From assembly GCA_017849585.1 (NCBI GenBank), contig JAFIGT010000015.1:62001-126000 (forward strand): DNA of 64,000 nucleotides. Direction: 5' to 3'. How positions within the stretch are numbered: the stretch's first letter is position 1; every line of letters begins with the position of its first letter. Origin of the DNA: Verrucomicrobium sp. Lineage in GTDB: Bacteria; Verrucomicrobiota; Verrucomicrobiia; Methylacidiphilales; UBA1321. A program made the translations under genes and the position numbers. A model generated the notes under the pieces. It did no database searches. It was not told the origin of the DNA and worked only from the letters and a program-made list of their open reading frames with translations. This document shows positions 33,201 to 42,304 of this stretch, piece by piece.

Positions 33201-34097
33201 ATGAAAATATCTTCTCGATGGATCAGGTTGATGGGTTGTTTCGCTCTTGCGGTCGTAGCTTCTCCTCTCTATGCGGGCACGATCGGTTACTATCGTTTTG
33301 AATCTGGGGATGTGACGGGTGACTCGAGCGGGAATGGCCGGACCTTGACTTTGGCAGGGGCGTCAGGATCGGCGCCGCTTTCCTATTTGCTACCATCAAC
33401 GGGTGCGGGCTCCGCCTTTTCGGATCCGATTCCACAGACAGGTGCGGCGAATGGCTATGGCATTCAGGGCACGGGAGCTACTCAGAATTTTCAGAAATAT
33501 TATACCTTGGCCGATACGGCCATCGGTTCTGCCCTCACCGTCGAATCGTACGTGAATTTGTCGAATACGGATAACACGACCAAGATTATTGCCAGTCAGG
33601 GGGCGAATGGAACGAATGGTTCGTGGGCGTTTTTAGCCACTTCAGAAGCTTCGGGGCAAGGGGCTCGCAGACTGTTGTTTCAATTTGCGAGTACGGCAGG
33701 TACGTGGGGAAGCAATGGACTCGATTCGATTAATTCCGGGATTTCGTTGACCGTTGGTCACGACTATTATGTTGCTGTGGCGGTTAATTTTTCCGACCTT
33801 ACGGCGTCCGGAGTCACATTTTATGTTCAGGATTTGACTCTCGGTTCGGCGCTGCAGATTGTGTCGAAAACACACACGGTAACCACTCTCTATGATTCCG
33901 CATCGGCGATTTCCATTGGTGTGGATGGTTTTGGCGCCTCCACGTGGCAGGGAACGCTTGATGAGGTGCGTCTTTCCGATTCGCAACTCTCGCAATCCCA
34001 GCTGCTGATTTCTGTGCCGGAACCGGCCACCGCTTCGCTCGCTTTCATGGGACTCGGATTGATGTGGGTTGCGGCTCGCCGCAACAAGAAGAGCTGA
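33201..34097 (+). CDS. PEP-CTERM-anchored LamG-like surface protein
   Basis: A protein of 298 residues. An N-terminal signal peptide (about 1-26, ending LYAG) and a C-terminal PEP-CTERM tail (VPEPATASLAFMGLGLMWVA, then basic ARRNKKS) mark it for export and exosortase processing. The body (GTIGYYRFESGDVTGDSSGNGRTL, SALTVESYVNLSN, GTLDEVRLSDSQLSQSQL) is a concanavalin/LamG-type beta-sandwich, which often binds glycans. PEP-CTERM proteins are thought to join the extracellular matrix in EPS-producing Gram-negatives. No exosortase gene is in the window. Codon use is more A/T-ending than in the flanking genes. Confidence 0.87.
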   Translation: MKISSRWIRLMGCFALAVVASPLYAGTIGYYRFESGDVTGDSSGNGRTLTLAGASGSAPLSYLLPSTGAGSAFSDPIPQTGAANGYGIQGTGATQNFQKYYTLADTAIGSALTVESYVNLSNTDNTTKIIASQGANGTNGSWAFLATSEASGQGARRLLFQFASTAGTWGSNGLDSINSGISLTVGHDYYVAVAVNFSDLTASGVTFYVQDLTLGSALQIVSKTHTVTTLYDSASAISIGVDGFGASTWQGTLDEVRLSDSQLSQSQLLISVPEPATASLAFMGLGLMWVAARRNKKS

Positions 34098-34144
34098 GTG
34101 GGGCTCTCCTTGATGGGGCGGGTCTATGTCAGTCCTAATAACTA

Positions 34145-35524
34145 TTAGGCCAAGCCGAGCGGCAGCGGTTCAAACTTGCGGGCGAGAATTTTCTCGGAGG
34201 GCGCTTTCAGCCACTTGTCGAGAATGGTGGCGTAGACGCGCCGGAAGTCGGTGCTGAATTTCAAGTCGCCCTGATCGAGATTCTTCGGGTCGAGGCTGGG
34301 ATACTCGCCGATGATGCCCGGCTTGGGTTTGGGGCCAATCAGGAACATCGGTGCGGCCGTGCCGTGATCGGTGCCTCCGCTGCCATTCTGGGCCACGCGG
34401 CGGCCAAATTCGCTGAAGGTCATCAACATCACACGATCGAAATTCCCCTGCGCTTTCAGATCCGCAACGAACGCGCTGACGGAACGGGAAAGCTCGGTCA
34501 GCAGGCGGTCATGCGCTCCGGCTTGGTTCGTATGCGTGTCGAAGCCGCCAAGCGAGACGTAATAGACCCGTGTGGGCATTCCCGCCGCGATCAATTGCGA
34601 TACCATCCGCAGATTGTTCGCGAGCGCGTAATTGGGATAGGGGGACTGCGTGGTGGTTTTGCTCAGGATGGCGCGAATCTTGTCCGAGCTGATCTGCGCG
34701 TCCATCGCCGTGCGCTCCAGGAAATCCAGATTCGAGCCGGAGGTGGTCACGCTGCCCGCGACGGCACCGATACTGCCGCCTGCATTGGGTTCGACTTCGC
34801 CGCCGTTGCCTCCGGCCATGTTTGGCTCACCCCCATGCGTGGTGTCCATTTTGTTGAGCTGGCGGTAGAAGTATTCCTCGTTATCGACGACACCCTTCAT
34901 CTTGTTGCTGCTGCTGACGAAGCGGTAATTCCGAGGGTTATCGAGGCTGATGCCGGTGGGCCGTTCCGCGACGAATGCTTGTGGGGTTTGACCCGCGATC
35001 GCGATGCCCACCGTGGGATCGGCACCCTGACAGCAATTGTCGAAGTAGCGCCCGATCCAGCCGTGCATCTCGGCCCGTTCGGCGTCGCTGGCCGATTGCC
35101 AGATCTCCGTCGAACGGAAGTGCGAGCGGTTCGGATTCGGATAGCCGACTCCGTTGATGACCGCGAGATTGCCCTCATCAAAGAGCGCCTTGAACTCCGG
35201 CATCGTCGCGGGCAGGGCGAGCTGATCATTCAGTGCGAGTTGATTCCGGCCCGGCACGTTGAGAGTGGGCCGCGCCTTGTAATAAAAATCGTTGCTGTAG
35301 GGAATGACCGTGTTCAGCCCGTCATTGCCACCTGCGAGTTGAATGATGACCAGAATTGGCGAATCCTTGCCCGTGGCGGTTTGCGTGGCGGAATTCAGCG
35401 CTTCGGCGTGCAGCGAGGAAAAAGTCTGCGCAATGAAGGACGGCACGGTCCACGCCAGCGCGCCGCCGAGCACGGTGGTGCGGAGGAATTCGCGCCGGGT
35501 GGTAAAGAGCGGATCAAAGTTCAT
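34145..35524 (-). CDS. DUF1501 protein with Tat signal
   Basis: A protein of 459 residues when started at the ATG at 35524 (MNFDPLFTTRREFLRTTVLG), which gives a twin-arginine signal with R10-R11 and a hydrophobic stretch; an upstream in-frame ATG (35644) adds an unlikely 40-residue leader. Motifs are QLAGGNDGLNTVIPY, GVGYPNPNRSHFRSTEIWQS, GGFDTHTNQAGAHDRLL and FSEFGRRVAQNGSGGTDHG, those of the DUF1501 family with an alkaline phosphatase/sulfatase-like fold. It is predicted to be periplasmic. It follows a DUF1800 gene, the usual partner in Planctomycetes and Verrucomicrobiota. The function is unknown. Confidence 0.88.
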   Translation of the reverse strand: MNFDPLFTTRREFLRTTVLGGALAWTVPSFIAQTFSSLHAEALNSATQTATGKDSPILVIIQLAGGNDGLNTVIPYSNDFYYKARPTLNVPGRNQLALNDQLALPATMPEFKALFDEGNLAVINGVGYPNPNRSHFRSTEIWQSASDAERAEMHGWIGRYFDNCCQGADPTVGIAIAGQTPQAFVAERPTGISLDNPRNYRFVSSSNKMKGVVDNEEYFYRQLNKMDTTHGGEPNMAGGNGGEVEPNAGGSIGAVAGSVTTSGSNLDFLERTAMDAQISSDKIRAILSKTTTQSPYPNYALANNLRMVSQLIAAGMPTRVYYVSLGGFDTHTNQAGAHDRLLTELSRSVSAFVADLKAQGNFDRVMLMTFSEFGRRVAQNGSGGTDHGTAAPMFLIGPKPKPGIIGEYPSLDPKNLDQGDLKFSTDFRRVYATILDKWLKAPSEKILARKFEPLPLGLA

Positions 35525-35683
35525 GGCGAGGCCTCGGTTCGTGATCGTTTGCGGTAGGAAATGGGAAGAGAAAGCGGCGGGAGAGGGGCGGGCGGGCGCG
35601 ACGGGCCGAGGCGTGCCGTCGCTTTGCCAGACGATAAACAGCATCGAAGCGGAGGCTGAGCTTTGCGATGAGTTCCAGTGTTT

Positions 35684-37156
35684 TCATGCGAGTTGATAAT
35701 CCGGCGTGCTCATCAGCAGGCGCACCGCTTGCCGCAGCACCGATTCATTGAGCGCGGGCGCGCTCTGGATGTAGTCGCGCAGGGCTTGGGCGCGTTGCTC
35801 TTTGAGCGGTCCCTGGATGAAGCGGTTCGTAAGTGTCGTGACAGCTTTCTGCGCATTGCCGAGATCGCCGGGCGGCAACAGATTCGCAATCGTGGCGGGG
35901 CCCATCCCGGCGGCGGCATTTTCCGCCATGCGATCCATCATCATCTCCATTTTCTTCGCTCCGGTGGCCGAGGGCGGTGGCGCGGTCCCTTCCACGAGCG
36001 ACGCGGCGTAGTTGTAACGGTTGAGCAGGCTGTTCGTCGTGATCCATGCAATACCTCCGTCCCAACCTTTTACATTCGGCGGGGCGAAGAGTTCCTGCCG
36101 CAGGGTGCGCAGCATGTTGTTCGCAATCGGGGCCGGAGGCAGATCGCGTTCCAGCAGGCGGCAACTACTCACGAGCCATTGCACGGGACTCTTGACCTGG
36201 ATGTGACGTACGCGCGGACTGTAAAATTCTTCGCTCGCGAACATCACTTTCAGGAAGGGACCGAATTGTTGCTTGTTCTCAGAGAAGGCCGCCGCCAGTG
36301 CTTCATTGAGCTTGGGGTTGGGCATTTCTCCGGCGAAGAAATTCCAGAGCCGCGCGGTCATGAATAGGTTGGTCTGCGGATGCTTCGTGATCTGACGAAT
36401 GACGTCCTCGCCGTCGAGTTTGCCGTTGAGTCCGAGGAAGACCTTGTCTCCGAAGTCGTGATTGTATGGCACATCCCGGAAGGCTTGCCGGTCGGGCGTG
36501 AGATCCCAGCCCGTGAGCGCGCGGGCTGCTTCCTTGATGTCTTTTTCGGTGTAGTGCCCTTCGCCGAGCGAGAAGAGCTCCATCACCTCGCGAGCGTAGT
36601 TCTCATTGGGCTTGTTCTTCGTGCTGCGTGCGTTGTCGAGCCACAGCAGCATGGCGGGGTCCTTCGACACCGCGACGAGCATCTTTTGCCAACTGCCGAG
36701 CGCGTTTTTGCGAAAGGTGTCGTTTTGCAGCCACATCAGGTAGGGATCTTTGACCTTTTCAATGCTTGTGGCGAAATGCCCGTGCCAGAAGAGCGTCAGC
36801 TTTTCCTGCAACGGGCGGGGACCGAAGGCCATGCGCCGCAACCACCAGTCGCGGAGTTGGAGCAGTTGCCGGGTTTCTTCGATGCGGATGTTTTTTTGCA
36901 TTTCCCGGCGTTGCTCCTCCGTCGCTGTGCGCAGTTGGCGCATAAGTTCAAGGCGGTTCGGGTCCGGCTTGGCCCAGTCCGGGGCGGGGGTGGTATCCGG
37001 GATCTTTTCGTAATCGACCAGCCGGGCGATGGCGGCGTCCTGCCCGGCAGCGACCAAAGCGCCGATCTCGGTCGGAGTGCCACTGAACGCGGCGCGATTC
37101 AACAAGTGAGCGGCTGTCTCGTAATTCCACTGCGCATCGGGAAGACGATTGAGCAT
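35684..37156 (-). CDS. DUF1800 protein
   Basis: A protein of 490 residues, start at the ATG at 37156 (MLNRLPDAQWNYETAAHLLN); the extension to 37279 would add 41 residues without family character. Motifs are RAAFSGTPTEIGALVAAG, WWLRRMAFGPRPLQEKLTLF then WHGHFATS, NENYAREVMELFSLGEGHYT, ARALTGWDL and NVKGWDGGIAWI. The family is widespread in Planctomycetes and Verrucomicrobiota and is nearly always next to DUF1501, but has no established function. I see no clear signal peptide. It is divergent from the TPR gene, with about 175 bases between their likely starts. Confidence 0.88.
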   Translation of the reverse strand: MLNRLPDAQWNYETAAHLLNRAAFSGTPTEIGALVAAGQDAAIARLVDYEKIPDTTPAPDWAKPDPNRLELMRQLRTATEEQRREMQKNIRIEETRQLLQLRDWWLRRMAFGPRPLQEKLTLFWHGHFATSIEKVKDPYLMWLQNDTFRKNALGSWQKMLVAVSKDPAMLLWLDNARSTKNKPNENYAREVMELFSLGEGHYTEKDIKEAARALTGWDLTPDRQAFRDVPYNHDFGDKVFLGLNGKLDGEDVIRQITKHPQTNLFMTARLWNFFAGEMPNPKLNEALAAAFSENKQQFGPFLKVMFASEEFYSPRVRHIQVKSPVQWLVSSCRLLERDLPPAPIANNMLRTLRQELFAPPNVKGWDGGIAWITTNSLLNRYNYAASLVEGTAPPPSATGAKKMEMMMDRMAENAAAGMGPATIANLLPPGDLGNAQKAVTTLTNRFIQGPLKEQRAQALRDYIQSAPALNESVLRQAVRLLMSTPDYQLA

Positions 37157-37331
37157 AGTGGATTCAACCCGCCGTCGTGGGGAAAGTTGCGGGAGGTATA
37201 TTATTTTTGAAATAGGGATCCCGCGAAAGCTAATGCGGAGAAGAGGAGGTGGGGCCGACAGGCTGAAATTTTCATCCAAACTGGGTGAATTTTCCTTTAT
37301 TCGATTTCAAAATCCCCGCAGACTCACAGAT

Positions 37332-40328
37332 GTGTTTAAGCAACAAATTACTTTTGCGCTGTTTTTCGTTCTGGCAACGGTGATGACCCTTCGCGCGGGA
37401 CCTGCTGATGATCTCTTCAAGGCAGGTAACGAAGCGTATGCAGCGGAGGACTACGCCAAGGCCATTGAGAATTACCTGAAGATCACCACGAGTTTTGCGA
37501 GCGCCAGTATTATCAATGACGTCAAGTTGCAGTTGGGCCTGGCCTACCTCTATAGCGGCAAGTATGCCGAGGCCGTGGAAGCGTTGACAAAATTGACCGA
37601 GAAGGGAACTCCTCCAGAGATCCGCGAACGTGCTTTCTTCTACATGGGGCAGGCTCAACTGAGCCTCGCGGGCACGTTGCAAAATGATGAGAAGGCGCGA
37701 CAGGGCAAATTAAATGCTTCCGTGGCGAGCTTCACTGAGCAAATCAACGGCTTTGCCAAATCTCCCCTTCGCGAAGATGCCTACTACAACCGGGCGCTGG
37801 CCAATTTCTTCCTCGGTAAATATGACGACGCGGAGAAGGATTTCAATGCGCTGATCGCCGAGTTTTCCAGCAGCGTGAACAAGGCCGATTACGTTTTCTG
37901 GTTGGCACGTACTTACGGTGCGCGTTCAACGAAGGCGTTGACGGACAAGAAGCGGTCGGAAGCAGAAACTTGGGCCAACAAGGCGAAGGAAGTCTATGGC
38001 CGCATCACCGACGCGGACAGCCTCATTGTCGCGAATGACGCGCGATTCGAATCAGCAGAACTCGACTTTTATCTTGCGGAAAAAGAAGGCTACGCCAAGG
38101 CGATTGCGGAATACAACAAGGTGCGCCGCCGCGACGATTTGCTTCCAGGCCAGAAAGCGAAGATTGACTCGATCCGTGCGAAGATCGCGGAAGCGGGCCG
38201 GGCGGGCAACAAGGAACTGAGCGAAAGCCTGAGCCGTTTACGCACACGCGAGCAATCCCGCTTGGTCGATTTGGAAGGCCGCGTGGATTCCGCAATCAAG
38301 GCCGCCATACGCAAGGCGCAATGTTACGTTCTCCTCGGCAAGTACGATGAAGCCCGCGTGATTTTGCACCGGCTCAAACCCCATGTTACCGATGAGGCCG
38401 ACAAGAAGGATGTTGGTTTCCAGACTATCCTGTCCTATGCGTTGCAAAAGCAGGTGGATAAAGCCAATTCCGGTCTCGACACTTACCTGAAGGATTTTCC
38501 CGGTGATCCGGACGCCGACATCATCAGCTTCCAGATCGGTAATACATTCATGGGTGAGAAGCAGTACCAGGAAGCGTACGACCAGTACGCCCGCAGCCTG
38601 CGTGATTTCCCCAAGGGCAAGTATGCCGATCAGGCCGCGATGCGGCAGGCTTCCGCGATGAGCAGTCTCGGTGAAATGGACAAGGCGATTACCATTCTCA
38701 GCGATTTCGTCGCGAAAAATCCCAAAAGCCCGACTGTGCCGGAAGCGCAATTTACCCTCGGTGCCGTGCAGATGGCGGTGAAAAAGTACGACGATGCCGC
38801 CAAGAATTTTCGCGCGGTCAAAGACAATCCCCAAGCGGGCACCTTTGCCCCGCTCGCGCATTTCCAACTCGGTCTCGCGCTTTTCTCTGCGAACCAGCTT
38901 GACCCCGCCTTGGTGGAGTTGAAATCCTACGTGCAGAAATATCCCAAGGAAGAGACCACCGGTACGGCGGCGCTCTATATTGGCATGGTGCTTGACCGTA
39001 AGAAGGATCCGACCGCCTTGCAGGCGTTGCAGGAAGTCGCGGCAAAGTACCCCAACGATAACTCGGCTCCGTTTGCGCTCAACTACATCGCTTCCATTTA
39101 CAAGCGCGAGGCCAAAATGCCGGAGATGGTGGCCGCTTACGAAAAAGTGTACAAGACCTTCCCCAAGAGCAAGGAAGCTACCACGGCGCGCGTGGCCGTT
39201 GCTCAATATCTGGCGAGTCAGAAGAAGTACGATGAGGCCGCCAAGATGTACCAGGAATTGATCAAGGGCGAGGATGAAACGTCGGGTGGATTCGCTGCTT
39301 GGGGCGAGGGGGACATGTGGTCCCGTGCTTCGCGCGAGTATGGTGCCTATACGCGCATTACGCCGGACGAGCAGAAAGAAGTCCGCCGCCGCCTTGAAGC
39401 TTCCGAGAAGGCCTACGTGACGCTCCTCAAGGAATTTCCGGAGGCTAAGGAATCCTCCTACGGATTGCAGGGCTTGCTCGATCTCGCGCTTCTGCGCGCC
39501 GAATACGGGCTGCTTGCGAACGATCAGGTTGGCAAGTTCTTCACCGATATCACTGCCCAGATCACTGATCAGGCGACGAAGGCACGCGTGCAATTACTGC
39601 AAGCCGCTGTGCCCTATGAACAAGGTCGCCGTGCCGATGCTTATAACGAATACAAGAAGGTATTGCAGTCCAATCCGAATGTGCCATTCACTCCGGGGGA
39701 TGCGCGTCGTTATGGCGAACTCCTCGTTGAGCACAACGAAGCGGATGCTGCAGTGGCACTCTTCACCAAGTTGCAGGCGGATTCGAATCCGGAGGATGTT
39801 CGCACCATGGCGGAGGTCTACTACGGACTCGGTTCCGCGTCGCTCGCCAAAAAGGATTATCCGAAAGCGAAGGAAAATCTCGAAAAGCTGGTCAAACAAT
39901 ACGGCTGGCACCCCAAGGCGGCCACAGCACAATTCGGACTCGGTCAGATTGCTCATGCCCTGAAAGATGGCGCCACAGCGAAAGCGAATTTTGAGGCGGT
40001 CATTCGCAGCCAGCGTGCGCCCTCCGATTTGAAGGCGAATGCCATGATCGAAATGGGTGACATTCTGGCGGAGGAAGGCTTGCTTGTTCCCACGGCGGAC
40101 AAGACAAAGCCGAATGCCTCGGGTTATTATCTGAAAGCGGAAGCCTACTTTGGCGATGCACTTCCGGAAATCGGCGCCGCCGCGCTGATGAAGGCCGGTC
40201 AAGCATTCGAAAAGGCGAATCAGCCTGCCGATGCCCGCAAGCAATACGAGGAAATCAAAAAGAAGTACGGCAAGACTTCCTCAGCCGCCAAAGCCAACGA
40301 GCGTCTGGCTGCCTTGCCCGCGAAATAG
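37332..40328 (+). CDS. Large exported tetratricopeptide-repeat protein
   Basis: A protein of 998 residues if started at the GTG at 37332, which gives a signal peptide (MFKQQITFALFFVLATVMTL, then RAGPADD). An in-frame ATG at 37149 lies inside the DUF1800 start region and is unlikely; an ATG at 37383 would remove the signal. The chain is a long series of TPR-type helix pairs (ADDLFKAGNEAYAAEDYAKA, IINDVKLQLGLAYLYSGKYA, AYYNRALANFFLGKYDDAEK, and many more up to the C-terminus). Such proteins are scaffolds in the periplasm or at the outer membrane. No catalytic motif was seen. nth follows 18 bases after its stop, measured to the ATG at 40347. Confidence 0.8.
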   Translation: MFKQQITFALFFVLATVMTLRAGPADDLFKAGNEAYAAEDYAKAIENYLKITTSFASASIINDVKLQLGLAYLYSGKYAEAVEALTKLTEKGTPPEIRERAFFYMGQAQLSLAGTLQNDEKARQGKLNASVASFTEQINGFAKSPLREDAYYNRALANFFLGKYDDAEKDFNALIAEFSSSVNKADYVFWLARTYGARSTKALTDKKRSEAETWANKAKEVYGRITDADSLIVANDARFESAELDFYLAEKEGYAKAIAEYNKVRRRDDLLPGQKAKIDSIRAKIAEAGRAGNKELSESLSRLRTREQSRLVDLEGRVDSAIKAAIRKAQCYVLLGKYDEARVILHRLKPHVTDEADKKDVGFQTILSYALQKQVDKANSGLDTYLKDFPGDPDADIISFQIGNTFMGEKQYQEAYDQYARSLRDFPKGKYADQAAMRQASAMSSLGEMDKAITILSDFVAKNPKSPTVPEAQFTLGAVQMAVKKYDDAAKNFRAVKDNPQAGTFAPLAHFQLGLALFSANQLDPALVELKSYVQKYPKEETTGTAALYIGMVLDRKKDPTALQALQEVAAKYPNDNSAPFALNYIASIYKREAKMPEMVAAYEKVYKTFPKSKEATTARVAVAQYLASQKKYDEAAKMYQELIKGEDETSGGFAAWGEGDMWSRASREYGAYTRITPDEQKEVRRRLEASEKAYVTLLKEFPEAKESSYGLQGLLDLALLRAEYGLLANDQVGKFFTDITAQITDQATKARVQLLQAAVPYEQGRRADAYNEYKKVLQSNPNVPFTPGDARRYGELLVEHNEADAAVALFTKLQADSNPEDVRTMAEVYYGLGSASLAKKDYPKAKENLEKLVKQYGWHPKAATAQFGLGQIAHALKDGATAKANFEAVIRSQRAPSDLKANAMIEMGDILAEEGLLVPTADKTKPNASGYYLKAEAYFGDALPEIGAAALMKAGQAFEKANQPADARKQYEEIKKKYGKTSSAAKANERLAALPAK

Positions 40329-40346
40329 CGGCGACGGTTGGCGTAT

Positions 40347-40979
40347 ATGGATCGTGCCGCGCGAGTGTCAGAGTTGTGCAAGCGTCTCGCGCGGACGTAT
40401 CCCGACGCCCATTGCGAGTTGAATTACACCAACCCGCTTGAGTTGCTCGTCGCCACAATGCTCTCTGCGCAATGCACCGACGTGCAGGTGAATATCGTCA
40501 CGGCTGAGCTCTTTAAAAAATACCGCACGGCCGCTGACTATACGAGCGCGCCCGAGGGAAAACTCGAAGAGGATATCAAGCGCATCGGCCTCTTTCGCAA
40601 TAAAGCGAAAAACATCCGCGCGGCCTGCGCGATACTCGTAGCCCAGTATGGTGGCGATGTGCCGCACACCATGGGGCAATTGCACGCGTTGCCGGGTGTG
40701 GGCCGCAAGACGGCCAATGTCGTGCTCGGAAACGCCTTCGGCATCAACGTCGGCGTTGTGGTTGATACGCACATCGCGAGACTCTCCCAACGTCTCGGAT
40801 TAACCCGGCATGAAGACCCCAAAAAGATTGAACCCGTCCTGATGCAACTGATCCCGCAGGACAAATGGACCCTCTTCGCGCACTGGCTCATCTTTCATGG
40901 TCGTCGCCGCTGCAAGGCGCAGAATCCCGATTGCGCCCACTGCGAACTCGCCGATATTTGCCCGTCGTGTCGGGCGTAA
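40347..40979 (+). CDS. nth: Endonuclease III (DNA glycosylase/AP lyase)
   Basis: A protein of 210 residues that removes oxidised pyrimidines and cleaves at AP sites. Seen: ELLVATMLSAQCTDVQVN, the helix-hairpin-helix LPGVGRKTANVVLGNAFG with the catalytic Lys, VDTHIARLSQRLGL with the catalytic Asp, and the [4Fe-4S] loop CKAQNPDCAHCELADIC with the canonical C-x6-C-x2-C-x5-C spacing. A TTG at 40338 (MAYMDR) is a possible earlier start; the ATG at 40347 is chosen. It converges with the peptidase gene. Confidence 0.97.
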   Translation: MDRAARVSELCKRLARTYPDAHCELNYTNPLELLVATMLSAQCTDVQVNIVTAELFKKYRTAADYTSAPEGKLEEDIKRIGLFRNKAKNIRAACAILVAQYGGDVPHTMGQLHALPGVGRKTANVVLGNAFGINVGVVVDTHIARLSQRLGLTRHEDPKKIEPVLMQLIPQDKWTLFAHWLIFHGRRRCKAQNPDCAHCELADICPSCRA

Positions 40980-40994
40980 CGACTGTACTTCGAT

Positions 40995-42116
40995 TTACTT
41001 CGTTGCCTGCAACTTCGGCAACGCTTCTTTCTGCATTGCGGCGAGTTTTCCGACCAGCTTTGGCCGTGCGGTGGGAGCACGATAAGGCGTCGCCTCCGTC
41101 GCGAGATAACGCAGGAGCCGGTAGAGTCCCTGCCAATCGGCAAGCGAGACCGACTCGGCGGCGATCTTACTGCGCGGTCCCATGTTGTGGTAATTTTTCA
41201 ACGCCAAGCAGAGCGCGCCAGCAGGATAGCCGGCTTGTTGGAAAACCGTGGCCTCGCACGTACCACCGCCCATGAGGAGCCGTTGATACGCGGCGTCGGG
41301 TTGCTTCTTTTTGATCTCTTCCAAGGCGGTTTGCATCCACGCTGTGACGGACGGGGTGAAGATCGACGTGCGATCGCCCACGCGCAGAATTGGACCCGCG
41401 CCGATTTTAGCAAAGCCGCGTGCATTGCTGGTTTCGAGCGAGAGAATTGGAATGCGGGGTAGAGCCGGAGCCATCCTCAGACTGGCGAGAGCGCCGTGAA
41501 ATCCGACTTCCTCCGCGCGTGTGAGTAAGCCGTATACTTCACCGCGCGCGCCGGAACGGGAAAGATCGGCCAGCAGCGCCATAATCGTTGCCACGCCCAC
41601 GAGATCATCGCAGTTACGGTTGATGAAGCGGTCGCTTGTGAATCGAGCCACCGGCAAATCCCACATGCCGAACTCGGCGTCCTTCGGAAAGGATTCGCTG
41701 AAGTACGCTTTCTTTTGCGGTTGTGACCAGTCGATGCGTTGGAGTGTGCAGACGCCCAGCGGGGCGGGGCTTTTTCGGTTGAAGAACAAGACGCTTTGCG
41801 GCTGTAAGTACTCTGGCGCGACGCCGCCTAGAAACTCTGCACACTTCTTTTTGCGAAAGGCGGCGTCCGGAATGGAAAAGCCGGGGTGATCGAGGTGCGC
41901 CACGAGCGCGAGGGCTTGTCCGCGCTGGGGCCGATTCCGGTAGTGGGCGATCAGATTGCCGTAGCGATCCTGCCGCAATTTCAAGTGGGGTAAACCTTGC
42001 AGCTGCCGGATGGCCTCTGCCCGGATCTGATGTTCGTGATAAGGCGCAGTCGGAAGATGCGCCAACGTAACAGCCACCGCCTTGAGCCGTTCATCGAGTC
42101 CCATAACAGCCATCAC
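40995..42116 (-). CDS. M42/M20-like metal-dependent aminopeptidase
   Basis: A protein of 373 residues resembling the M42 glutamyl aminopeptidase/endoglucanase family of two-zinc exopeptidases. Candidate metal and catalytic residues are in VAHLDHPGF (His, Asp), NRNCDDLVGVATIMALL (Asp), LLTRAEEVGFHGAL (Glu-Glu), SLETSNA (Glu where Asp is usual) and NYHNMGP (His). No signal peptide, so cytoplasmic peptide turnover is likely. The N-terminal MMAVMG gives three possible starts within five codons. It lies downstream of the branched-chain amino-acid transporter on the same strand, 188 bases after livF, so peptide degradation and amino-acid uptake may be linked, but co-transcription is not shown. Confidence 0.78.
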   Translation of the reverse strand: MMAVMGLDERLKAVAVTLAHLPTAPYHEHQIRAEAIRQLQGLPHLKLRQDRYGNLIAHYRNRPQRGQALALVAHLDHPGFSIPDAAFRKKKCAEFLGGVAPEYLQPQSVLFFNRKSPAPLGVCTLQRIDWSQPQKKAYFSESFPKDAEFGMWDLPVARFTSDRFINRNCDDLVGVATIMALLADLSRSGARGEVYGLLTRAEEVGFHGALASLRMAPALPRIPILSLETSNARGFAKIGAGPILRVGDRTSIFTPSVTAWMQTALEEIKKKQPDAAYQRLLMGGGTCEATVFQQAGYPAGALCLALKNYHNMGPRSKIAAESVSLADWQGLYRLLRYLATEATPYRAPTARPKLVGKLAAMQKEALPKLQATK

Positions 42117-42304
42117 CTTGTATCACTCAAGGCCTCACGTCAATCCATCAGCTCAAGGCAGCAATTGCTATTCACCCACGGTTATCACCGGATGGAAAAA
42201 AACCGTCTTCACCAGCGATCACTCCGGCTATGGATAAGCCTACGTGGTGGAAGGGGGATTGGATGGACCTGTCGGCTTCGGAATAATGATGCCGAGTCGG
42301 CCGA

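Noticed and set aside
37149-37331. N-terminal extension of the TPR protein to an ATG at 37149
   Set aside because: It would place 61 basic residues before a good signal peptide and overlap the DUF1800 start codon region. A GTG at 37332 gives a standard exported protein.
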